NCBI GenBank assembly: GCA_903970575.1
Contig: CAJCJC010000223.1
Coordinates: 1 to 8,715 of the forward strand
DNA length: 8,715 bases
Direction: 5' to 3'
Origin: Alphaproteobacteria bacterium
GTDB lineage: Bacteria > Pseudomonadota > Alphaproteobacteria > BOG-932 > Roseiterribacteraceae
The notes below the pieces were generated by a model that was not told where the DNA came from, made no database searches, and was given only the letters and a program-made list of their open reading frames with translations. Shown piece after piece: positions 1 through 6,066 of the stretch; position 1 is the first letter of the stretch, and every line of letters starts with the position of its first letter. The translations under genes and the position numbers were made by a program.

Positions 1-28
1 AATCCGGCTGTTCATCATCGACGCGTAA
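1..28 (+). CDS. Possible C-terminal tail of an upstream protein (partial)
   Basis: Reading from base 2, the codons give IRLFIIDA followed by TAA at 26-28. The alternating hydrophobic residues and GC-rich third positions fit a real C-terminus, and the stop lies 18 bp before the tRNA. Only eight residues are visible, so neither the family nor even the coding status can be settled. A chance open frame of this length is entirely possible. Confidence 0.3.
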
Positions 29-46
29 AGCTATAGCAATCGCTCC

Positions 47-122
47 GCGCCCGTAGCTCAACGGATAGAGCATCTGACTTCGGATCAGAGGGCTGGGAGT
101 TCGAGTCTCTCCGGGCGCGCCA
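47..122 (+). tRNA. tRNA-Arg, anticodon TCG
   Basis: Full cloverleaf. Acceptor stem GCGCCCG (47-53) pairs with CGGGCGC (112-118), the discriminator is G119, and CCA (120-122) is encoded. The D stem is GCTC/GAGC (56-59, 68-71). The anticodon stem TCTGA/TCAGA (73-77, 85-89) closes the loop CTTCGGA, with anticodon TCG at 80-82, which reads CGA arginine codons. The T arm is GGGAG-TTCGAGT-CTCTC (95-111), with one G-T pair. The variable loop is short. The 3' end is 10 bp from the stop of the minus-strand symporter gene, which is transcribed toward it. No clear T-rich terminator hairpin follows. Confidence 0.97.
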
Positions 123-132
123 AATCCGTGAT

Positions 133-1578
133 TCATATGCCTGTTTTGGGCCGCCACTTTCGGTCCGGGATCGAATAGAAGCTGAAAATCGCCACGCAGA
201 CGAGGGTGAACAGGATGAGCGAGGCGATATAGGTGAGGCCGAGCCTGGTGGTGATCGACGAGCCGACGGCTCCCTCCACCTTATGCTCAAGCCCCACGAA
301 AAGGAGCATGGCGCCGACGATCAGATTTGTGACCGCCTGGGCGACCTTGAGGTTCAGGTTCAACATGCCGGTGAGAAGCCCGGCGACATTTCTCTCCGGC
401 CTGTCCGCCGCGTAGTCATCGATCACATCAGGCAACATCGACGCCGCGATCACGCTGCCCGAGGCGCCGGAGAGATACGCCAGGAAGCCAAAAGCCGCGA
501 TAACCGGGAAGTACGCGGGATTATCATGGCTCAAAAATAGACCCGCGATTTTGAGCAAGATCGGGATCGAGGCGAAGACGCAGAAGCCTATCGTTCCGAG
601 TATGTACGATGACTTCTTGCCGATCCTGAGCGAGATGGCGGGCCAGACAAAGGTTCCGACCGTAACGCCCACGATGCCGAGCGCCGGCATCAGAAATATC
701 TGTTGTGTCGACAATGCCCAGAAATAGGTCCCGAGATAGATCGAAATGCTCGTGTAGATCGCATGAACGACACAATACATGAACGCGCCGCCGAAGAACA
801 CGCAGAATGCCCGGTTGCCCAGGAAACCGCGCAGTTCCCGGAACATGCGCCAGATGCTGAATTTGTTGATGGCCTTGGGAAGGCGGGGAATGACCGATCG
901 CGTTCCGATGGCGCAACTCCAGGCGCATAAGATCACCGCCGCGGCCACATATGTTGCGATCGCATGGTAGTGACTGGCCACGAATTGTTCCTGATGGCTG
1001 CCGGTATTCGCGCCGAATACGATGACGTTGACCAGGAACCCGCTTGCGAATCCCGCGTACATGAAAAAGATGCGATAAGCGCCAACGGTCGTGCGCTCAT
1101 GAAAATCCCGCGAGAGTTCCGCTCCGAGCGCCCAATACGGCACAATGAAAAACGACCCTGCAATCCGCCAAAGCAAGGTTACGATAACCATCCAACTCAT
1201 CAGCCACCCATACGGAAGGCCCGACGGAACGGAAAACGTAAAATAGAAGAAGAGGGCTATTGGAATGGCCGCAAGAAAGATGAAGGGGTGGCGACGCCCC
1301 CATCGCGTCTTCGTGGAATCGGACAAGCTCCCCACGATAGCGTCGACCGCCGCGTCGAGATACAAGCCCGCGAACATGGCGACGCCGACCCACATCGCGG
1401 AAAGGCCTAGGACCTGATTGTAGAAGAAGACCACATTGGCGCTGGCTGGGGCCATTAACCCAGTGCTGAGATCACCTACGCCGTAAAAGAATTTGATCTT
1501 AAACGGCACGCGAACACGGGCGCCGGCCGCGCCGGGCAATGCGTCGGGCAATTCATCCAGGTTTGTCGCCACCGACAT
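133..1578 (-). CDS. GPH-family (MelB/XylP-like) sugar:cation symporter, MFS
   Basis: A 481-residue inner-membrane carrier with about 12 hydrophobic helices. It belongs to the glycoside-pentoside-hexuronide:cation symporter group of the major facilitator superfamily, which brings sugars, glycosides or uronides in with Na+ or H+. The N-terminal stretch FFYGVGDLSTGLM and the block after helix 2, LDAAVDAIVGSLSD then TRWGRRHPF (residues 74-99), are typical of the family. D75 and D79 line up with the two cation-site aspartates of E. coli MelB (Asp55, Asp59), so cation coupling is probably intact. The ATG at 1576-1578 is preceded by GGTGAG as a modest ribosome site. The substrate cannot be read from sequence. 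No glycosidase is adjacent, so a non-sugar or glycoside-like organic substrate is possible. Its 3' end faces the tRNA-Arg. It diverges from the YfcG-like GST. Confidence 0.9.
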   Translation of the reverse strand: MSVATNLDELPDALPGAAGARVRVPFKIKFFYGVGDLSTGLMAPASANVVFFYNQVLGLSAMWVGVAMFAGLYLDAAVDAIVGSLSDSTKTRWGRRHPFIFLAAIPIALFFYFTFSVPSGLPYGWLMSWMVIVTLLWRIAGSFFIVPYWALGAELSRDFHERTTVGAYRIFFMYAGFASGFLVNVIVFGANTGSHQEQFVASHYHAIATYVAAAVILCAWSCAIGTRSVIPRLPKAINKFSIWRMFRELRGFLGNRAFCVFFGGAFMYCVVHAIYTSISIYLGTYFWALSTQQIFLMPALGIVGVTVGTFVWPAISLRIGKKSSYILGTIGFCVFASIPILLKIAGLFLSHDNPAYFPVIAAFGFLAYLSGASGSVIAASMLPDVIDDYAADRPERNVAGLLTGMLNLNLKVAQAVTNLIVGAMLLFVGLEHKVEGAVGSSITTRLGLTYIASLILFTLVCVAIFSFYSIPDRKWRPKTGI

Positions 1579-1637
1579 TGGCTCACCGTTTATTGCTCGA
1601 TTTCAGCTTAACGAGAAACTTTGCGTTGGCGCCAGCT

Positions 1638-1656
1638 TTTAATCCGCAATATTAAA
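1638..1656. promoter_or_regulatory. AT-rich inverted repeat between divergent genes (possible operator)
   Basis: TTTAAT (1638-1643) and ATTAAA (1651-1656) form perfect 6-bp arms around the 7-nt centre ccgcaat. The repeat lies in the 113-bp gap between the divergent symporter and GST starts. An 8-bp palindrome, TGGCGCCA, sits just before it at 1627-1634. The position suits an operator controlling one or both genes. Short AT-rich arms also arise by chance, and no convincing -35/-10 pair could be placed here. Confidence 0.35.
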
Positions 1657-1691
1657 CCGGTATCGAGGAATTTCCGGCGGAAGGTTGCGGC

Positions 1692-2393
1692 ATGATCGAT
1701 CTGTATTATTGGCCGACGCCGAACGGTCACAAGGTTTCCATCATGCTGGAGGAAACGGCGCTTCCTTATCGTGTTTGTCCGGTGAACATCCTGCGCGGCG
1801 AGCAATTCGCGCCAGAATTTCTTAAGATCAGTCCGAACAACAAGATTCCCGCCATCGTCGATACGGATGGGCCTGGGGGCGCCGCGCTGTCGCTGTTCGA
1901 ATCAGGCGCCATTCTCCAGTATCTGGCTGAGAAAACCGGTATGCTGATGCCGGCTGACGCGGTCGGGCGTTATCGCGCGATCGAATGGTTGACCTTCCAG
2001 GTCGCCAGCGTCGGGCCGATGTTCGGGCAGTGCGGGCATTTCCTGGGCTACGCGCCTCAGAAAATCCCCTACGCGATTGACCGTTACCGCAACGAGACGC
2101 TGCGTCTCTATGGCGTCATGGACCGGCGGCTGGCGAACGAAGCCTATCTGGCGGGCGCACTCTCGATCGCCGATATCGCGACATGGCCTTGGGTGCATGT
2201 GCGCTGGCTGCACCAAATCGAAATCTCGGAATTCCCCAACGTGGAGCGCTGGTATCGCGATCTCGGCGCGCGCCCGGCCTTTATCCACGGCGCGGCGCTA
2301 ATGGAGAATGTTATGAAGATCGGCGACCCGGACGACGAGACCCGAGAGGCGTTCTTCGGCAAAAGCCAGATCGTGCAGGGCGCGCCGGGCTGA
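1692..2393 (+). CDS. yfcG: Glutathione transferase, Nu class (YfcG/YghU-like disulfide-bond oxidoreductase)
   Basis: A 233-residue cytoplasmic GST close to E. coli YfcG in length and motifs. The thioredoxin-fold half contains PTPNGHKV (8-15), SPNNKIPAIVD (47-57) and the glutathione-holding LFESGAI (68-74, with E70-S71). The helical half contains QVASVGPMFGQ (103-113), then IPYAIDRYRNE and SIADIATWPWV. YfcG uses Thr9, Asn11 and Arg132; the matching T9, N11 and R131 are present, so glutathione or disulfide chemistry should be functional. Nu-class enzymes show GSH-dependent disulfide reductase activity, and one from Novosphingobium acts in lignin aryl-ether breakdown, but no such role is shown here. 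GGAAGG at 1679-1684, seven bases before the ATG, supports the start. The gene ends 4 bp from the convergent second GST. The symbol denotes family resemblance, not proven orthology. Confidence 0.92.
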   Translation: MIDLYYWPTPNGHKVSIMLEETALPYRVCPVNILRGEQFAPEFLKISPNNKIPAIVDTDGPGGAALSLFESGAILQYLAEKTGMLMPADAVGRYRAIEWLTFQVASVGPMFGQCGHFLGYAPQKIPYAIDRYRNETLRLYGVMDRRLANEAYLAGALSIADIATWPWVHVRWLHQIEISEFPNVERWYRDLGARPAFIHGAALMENVMKIGDPDDETREAFFGKSQIVQGAPG

Positions 2394-2397
2394 TCCA

Positions 2398-3030
2398 TTA
2401 AAGCCTGATAAGAGGCTCTTGGAATATTTCCATGCCGGATAAACGGTCAAACCAGTTGGAGAGCGCCGGACGCCCCGCGCGCCAGTCGAAGGTCGGGTCG
2501 ACATGGGGCGAGGCGGCGGCGGTTGGCGCGATCTTCAGCGCGACGAAGCTGATTGCCCCAACGGCGCGGGCTTGTCCGATATCAAGTCCGTCGAAACTCG
2601 GCGCCTCTTTCTCCAGCGCGTCTAGGCCGCGCGTGATCTTCAGCCAGTTGCGCGCGATCGTGGTCTGGCGCTGTTCGTCGGGCTTTTCCCATGCCTCGAC
2701 TATGATGCGCACCATCGCGTCGAAGACGCCATCCGCCAGCCAGGCGCGGCGAAGGGCCTGCCAACGCGCCTCGCCCGCCGCCGGGTAAAGCGGCGCGGCG
2801 TCATGCAGGCTGTCGAGATATTCATAGATCACCAGGCCGCCATAAATCGCCGAGCCATCCGGGCGCACAAGGGTCGGCACGGTGCCCAGCGGATTGTAAT
2901 CGGCAAGGTCGATGCCGGGGTCGAAAGGACGGGTACGGACGGGCTCGATCCGGTCGCGCAAACCGGCATGGTTGATCACCGCCTCCACGGTTTGCACGTA
3001 GTTGGCGATGGGCGTGTAACGAAGCTTCAT
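2398..3030 (-). CDS. GST-fold protein (YibF-like) lacking usual catalytic residues
   Basis: A 210-residue protein with the order of a bacterial GST: a thioredoxin-like N-terminal domain (about 1-80) with NPLGTVPTLV (46-55, cis-proline P52) and YEYLD at the domain end, then an all-helical C-terminal domain with AVGAISFVAL. Aligned to relatives with an N-terminus like SPTSPYVRKV, this protein reads TPIANYVQTV (6-15), so the usual catalytic Ser/Cys is A9. The usual D/E-S pair that binds the glutamyl part of glutathione is G64-G65 (IYGGLVI). It may bind a ligand rather than catalyse conjugation. The ATG at 3028-3030 is chosen because GGGGA lies just upstream at proper spacing; a GTG at 3064-3066 would add 12 residues without that support. 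It diverges from the hydrolase-fold gene 51 bp away and converges with the YfcG-like GST. Confidence 0.87.
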   Translation of the reverse strand: MKLRYTPIANYVQTVEAVINHAGLRDRIEPVRTRPFDPGIDLADYNPLGTVPTLVRPDGSAIYGGLVIYEYLDSLHDAAPLYPAAGEARWQALRRAWLADGVFDAMVRIIVEAWEKPDEQRQTTIARNWLKITRGLDALEKEAPSFDGLDIGQARAVGAISFVALKIAPTAAASPHVDPTFDWRAGRPALSNWFDRLSGMEIFQEPLIRL

Positions 3031-3066
3031 CAAGTTCCCCGTTGCTGTAAGATACCCGCATATCAC

Positions 3067-3072
3067 AAGGAG
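3067..3072 (+). promoter_or_regulatory. Ribosome binding site AAGGAG fixing a TTG start
   Basis: A near-consensus Shine-Dalgarno AAGGAG lies nine bases before the TTG at 3082-3084. It decides the start of the hydrolase-fold gene: the open frame runs upstream to 2803, but that region is antisense to the GST gene and carries no better site. Confidence 0.75.
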
Positions 3073-3081
3073 CGCGCCAAG

Positions 3082-3900
3082 TTGCTACCCATTGTCAACG
3101 CCTTGCCCGGCGAACGCCGAGGCTATGTCGACGGCCCCGCCGGCCAGATTCATTATCGGGAGCAGGGGCAAGGCGCCCCGGTGATTTTAATCCATCAGGG
3201 GCCATGGTCGTCGATCCAGTATCATCGGGTGATGCCGATCCTGGCCGCGATGGGGCTCCGCGCCATCGCGGTCGACCTTCCCGGCCATGGGATGTCCAGC
3301 CCCGTGGCGGGCGAGCCGTCGGTTGCGGCGTTCGCCGATTGCGTCGCGGCCGCCATTTCCGCGCTCGGATTAGAAAAAGCGATGGTCGCCGGGCACCATG
3401 GCGGCGCAATCGTCGCCGCACGGCTTGCGGCGGCGCATCCGGACAAGGTCACCCGGCTCGCGCTCGATAACGCCGTGATCTTCACGGCGGAGGAACGGGC
3501 GGCGATGCGCCAAGGCATGATGAGCGAGATTCAGGATGTCGCGCCCGACGGCGGTCATTTCACCGAGCGCTGGGCCCAGGTGCGCCGGCTGGGCGACCCC
3601 GAATGGAGCGACGCCACCGTTCATATCTCGGTCGTGACCTATTTCCTGAACGGACCCTGGAAAGAGCATGCTCGCATCGCGGGTGGCCGCCACGATTTGG
3701 CGGCGGATATCCCGCGCATCGTCTGCCCCACCTTGTCGGTCGCCAGCCGCAAGGACCCGGCGTTCGAGAAGGTGAAACGCCTGGTCGAAATGCGCCCGGA
3801 TTGGGAGCATGCCGAGTTTCCCGGCGGCCCCGCGATGGCGTTCGAATATCCCGAGGCATGGTGCGAAACGATCGGCGGTTTCCTGACCCGCCAAGGCTGA
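3082..3900 (+). CDS. Alpha/beta-hydrolase-fold protein with non-canonical active site
   Basis: A 272-residue cytoplasmic protein (TTG start, AAGGAG upstream) with clear alpha/beta-hydrolase layout: GQIHYREQGQGAPVILIHQG (21-40, strand and oxyanion loop), RAIAVDLPGHGMS (60-72), nucleophile elbow MVAGHHGGA (101-109), and SVASRKDPAF around D225. At the elbow the serine of G-x-S-x-G is replaced by H106. Near the C-terminus, where a catalytic His normally follows Gly, the sequence is FPGGPAM, so that position is G249. Only the acid D225 appears retained. I recall related unstudied hydrolases with HQ-P near the N-terminus and GHHTG elbows, so this is probably a subfamily trait rather than a mutation. 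Classical ester hydrolysis is therefore doubtful; lyase, isomerase or binding functions are open. It is the first gene of a run with the unknown protein (23-bp gap) and an MFS carrier. Confidence 0.88.
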   Translation: MLPIVNALPGERRGYVDGPAGQIHYREQGQGAPVILIHQGPWSSIQYHRVMPILAAMGLRAIAVDLPGHGMSSPVAGEPSVAAFADCVAAAISALGLEKAMVAGHHGGAIVAARLAAAHPDKVTRLALDNAVIFTAEERAAMRQGMMSEIQDVAPDGGHFTERWAQVRRLGDPEWSDATVHISVVTYFLNGPWKEHARIAGGRHDLAADIPRIVCPTLSVASRKDPAFEKVKRLVEMRPDWEHAEFPGGPAMAFEYPEAWCETIGGFLTRQG

Positions 3901-3923
3901 TCCCTCACTTAACGGAGTCGATG

Positions 3924-4670
3924 ATGGAACATGAAACCATTCGGGGACGGCTGATCTATACCTCCAAGAAGCCGGAGAAGCTGGACCAGGTGCGGGGCGG
4001 CGAGACCTTCATCATGACGCGGCATGTCGATGGCCGGCGCACGCTCCGCGCGCTTTGCGCCATCGATGAAAATTCCCCCAGGGTACTCCGCGATTCCATC
4101 GTCAGCTACGACGCGAACTGGTTTCCGACCGACGGATTTGTGCGGATCACCGTGGACGAGGCGTTCGTCGGGTCAAGCTGGTATCGCTTTACGCCGACGC
4201 TTGCCGAATGCGAGGGATATACCGAGCAGGAAGGCCGCATCTCCCATCGGTTTTTGCTGGAGCGCCCGGTGCGGCTGTTCGGAACCCACCCGATCCAGGC
4301 GGATGCGCTGCTGACCCAGGCCTATGACCGCTCCAAGGGCCCGGGGCCCCAGGTGATCACCGACGTGTACATGTGCTCGTTTCATCATCGCGGCGCGGAC
4401 GGGCCCGTGCTCCTGAGGCGCAAGCGTGGGTTGTACCTCGACTTCGTCGGCGAGGAACGGATCACGGTGCTGGCTGGCGAATTTGACGCCCTGCATTTCC
4501 GGATCGGGGCCAGCACGGACGATTCCTATATGGGGACCGATATCCACCCGCCTTATCATATCTGGGTTAGCGCGGATGGCGACTATGTCACCCTGCGGGC
4601 CTTCTGCACGGGCTATATGCAGACCCACTATGAACTGAGCGAGTATGAGAAGCGCGTCAATTTCTTCTAG
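3924..4670 (+). CDS. Conserved-looking protein of unknown function, 248 aa
   Basis: I do not recognise this family. The 248 residues show no signal peptide or membrane helix, so a cytoplasmic protein is expected. The composition is beta-strand-like, with many alternating patterns and aromatic residues. Conspicuous segments are SYDANWFPTDGFVRITVD (61-78), FVGSSWYRFT (81-90), DVYMCSFHHRG (147-157), LAGEFDALHFRIG (183-195) and PPYHIWVSADGDYVTLRAF (209-227). The last two loosely recall beta-rich domains of the DUF3108/LolA type, but this is only a visual impression. Histidines H154, H155, H191, H208 and H212 could bind a metal or substrate. ATG 3924 is preferred over ATG 3921 because GGAG (3914-3917) is then six bases away. 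The gene sits between the triad-less hydrolase-fold gene and the MFS gene, with 23- and 19-bp gaps, so a shared pathway is likely. Confidence 0.85.
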   Translation: MEHETIRGRLIYTSKKPEKLDQVRGGETFIMTRHVDGRRTLRALCAIDENSPRVLRDSIVSYDANWFPTDGFVRITVDEAFVGSSWYRFTPTLAECEGYTEQEGRISHRFLLERPVRLFGTHPIQADALLTQAYDRSKGPGPQVITDVYMCSFHHRGADGPVLLRRKRGLYLDFVGEERITVLAGEFDALHFRIGASTDDSYMGTDIHPPYHIWVSADGDYVTLRAFCTGYMQTHYELSEYEKRVNFF

Positions 4671-4679
4671 GGCGACGCC

Positions 4680-4683
4680 GGAG
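4680..4683 (+). promoter_or_regulatory. Ribosome binding site GGAG supporting a TTG start
   Basis: GGAG lies six bases before the TTG at 4690-4692 of the spinster-like transporter. The alternative ATG at 4645 has only a poor site, overlaps the previous gene by 26 bp, and would be followed by AGA, TCA, TCT, TCT and AGG codons that are unlike the rest of the gene. Confidence 0.55.
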
Positions 4684-4689
4684 AGCACT

Positions 4690-6048
4690 TTGGAGCCCGG
4701 CATTCCCAAGGTCGTCGTTCCCGAATCGGCTCAGCCTTGGCCCTCGCCGGCCTATGCCTGGTATGTCGTCGTTCTGCTGACCCTGGCTTATGGTTTCGCA
4801 ATCCTGGACAGGGTGGCGATTTCCCTACTGGTGCAGCCGATCAAGGCGGATCTGCATATTTCCGATACCGAAATCGGGCTGCTGCAGGGGCTTGCTTTCG
4901 CCATATGTTACACGACTTTCGGCATCGTTCTGGGCTATCTGGTGGACCGATGGCGGCGCGGGCGGCTGCTCGCGCTCGGCGTTCTGGTGTGGAGCGCGGC
5001 CACCTTATGCTGTGGCCTCGCCAATAGTTTCCGGACCCTTTTCATGGCGCGGATCGGCGTCGGAATCGGCGAAGCGAGCGTCACCCCCGCAAGCTCGTCG
5101 CTGATCGCCGATTATTTTCCACCCGAGGGCAGGCCCAAAGCCTATAGCGTGTTCCTACTGGGAAGCTCGGTTGGAACCGGCCTCTCCTATCTTGTCGGCG
5201 GGCTTGCCATCGCAACGGCGTCCTTCCTTCAGGTCAACGCCGTTGGCTGGGTCGCCGTGTTGAAGACGTGGCAGATCACGTTCTTCCTTGTGGGGCTGCC
5301 GGGCATTGCTATCGCAGCGCTGGTCGCCCTCACCATTCGGGAGCCGATGCGGCGCGGTCGCCTCTCGGCCGCGCCGCCGGATTGGAACGCCGCGCTCAAA
5401 TTCGTGGCGTCGAAATGGCGTGCCTACGCCACTCTGGTCTCCGCCGTCGTGATCAATGTCATCGCTATCTATGCCTCGATCGCGTGGAACGCGACGCTGT
5501 TCATCCGGGTGCACGGTTGGAGCGCCATCAAGGTGGCCGCGGTTTTCGGTCTTTATAATGTACCGCTCGGAGTCGCCGGGGCGCTCGGCGCCGGCTGGAT
5601 GATGGCGGCCCTCCAAAAACGTGGGCGCAGCGATGGGCCGCTGGTGGTAACGCTGATGCATGCGCTCGCAGTCTGTGTGTCCGGCACAGCGATGGCGCTG
5701 ACAGAAAACCCCGTGGTGGCGCTGGCGCTCTATGCGCCCTATTGCCTGAGTTCGACTTGGTCCTACTCAGCCGCGCTGACCGGCCTTAATCAGATCACGC
5801 CCAATCAATTGAGAGGTCAGGTGACGGCGTTTTATACGCTGGCGACGGGGCTGGTCTCGCTCTCGCTCGGCAGCGCGTCGGTCGGATTACTGTCAGATAT
5901 GGTTTTCCATGGTCCTACCGGTCTGGCTCAAAGCCTTGCCTGCGTGTTCGCCTTTTCGGGCGTGGCCTCGATCGTGGTGATCACGATCGGCTGGAGCGCC
6001 TATACCGGGGTAGCCTCCGGTTCAGGAGTATCGCGGGAAGCGGCGTGA
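4690..6048 (+). CDS. Spinster-like MFS transporter
   Basis: A 452-residue inner-membrane protein of about 12 helices in the major facilitator superfamily, nearest to the spinster-like (Spns) bacterial group. Helix 1 ends in GFAILDRVAI with the charged D40-R41 pair typical of that group. The loop 2-3 motif is GYLVDRWRRGRLLALG, helix 4 contains ARIGVGIGEAS, and helix 5 reads GSSVGTGLSYLVGG. Bacterial relatives are assigned to organic anions, phosphate esters or aromatic acids, so substrate and direction are unknown. The TTG start at 4690 is chosen for its GGAG site and because codon use before it is atypical; ATG 4645 remains possible and would add 15 residues. It closes the run with the hydrolase-fold and unknown genes, so it probably moves their substrate or product. 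Its stop is 18 bp from the convergent EmrB-type gene. Confidence 0.9.
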   Translation: MEPGIPKVVVPESAQPWPSPAYAWYVVVLLTLAYGFAILDRVAISLLVQPIKADLHISDTEIGLLQGLAFAICYTTFGIVLGYLVDRWRRGRLLALGVLVWSAATLCCGLANSFRTLFMARIGVGIGEASVTPASSSLIADYFPPEGRPKAYSVFLLGSSVGTGLSYLVGGLAIATASFLQVNAVGWVAVLKTWQITFFLVGLPGIAIAALVALTIREPMRRGRLSAAPPDWNAALKFVASKWRAYATLVSAVVINVIAIYASIAWNATLFIRVHGWSAIKVAAVFGLYNVPLGVAGALGAGWMMAALQKRGRSDGPLVVTLMHALAVCVSGTAMALTENPVVALALYAPYCLSSTWSYSAALTGLNQITPNQLRGQVTAFYTLATGLVSLSLGSASVGLLSDMVFHGPTGLAQSLACVFAFSGVASIVVITIGWSAYTGVASGSGVSREAA

Positions 6049-6061
6049 TTGGCCGCCAATC
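6047..6061. terminator. Small hairpin between convergent transporter genes (weak)
   Basis: GATTGG (6047-6052) and CCAATC (6056-6061) form a 6-bp stem with a three-base loop, in the gap between two convergent MFS stops. It overlaps the TGA of the plus-strand gene. There is no good T tract on either side, so termination is only a guess from position. Confidence 0.25.
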
Positions 6062-6066
6062 CGTTG

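Noticed and set aside
148..166. Imperfect inverted repeat GGGCCG/CGGTCC near the end of the symporter gene as a terminator
   Set aside because: It lies inside the coding region, has a mismatch and has no T tract following on the minus strand.
15..290. Minus-strand open frame of 91 codons across the tRNA
   Set aside because: Its C-terminal half (DSNSQPSDPKSDALSVELRA) is simply the antisense translation of the tRNA-Arg gene, a well-known spurious protein; the rest overlaps the symporter in another frame.
964..1410. Plus-strand open frame of 148 codons inside the symporter gene
   Set aside because: It is antisense to clear transmembrane coding sequence, its composition is rich in Arg and Pro as in GC-rich shadows, and it has no domain.
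3031..3066. GTG start for the second GST
   Set aside because: It would add 12 residues before the normal MKLRY N-terminus, while GGGGA precedes the ATG at 3030 at good spacing.
2803..3081. Upstream extension of the hydrolase-fold gene to an ATG at 2803
   Set aside because: It lies wholly antisense to the GST-fold gene, does not look like a hydrolase N-terminus, and the AAGGAG at 3067 points to TTG 3082.
4645..4689. ATG 4645 start for the spinster-like transporter
   Set aside because: It overlaps the previous gene by 26 bp, has a poor ribosome site and is followed by rare codons. It is kept as a possible alternative only.
4173..4709. Minus-strand open frame of 178 codons under the unknown gene
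   Set aside because: It is a shadow of the plus-strand gene in high-GC DNA, with no ribosome site or recognisable domain. The plus strand fits the operon spacing.
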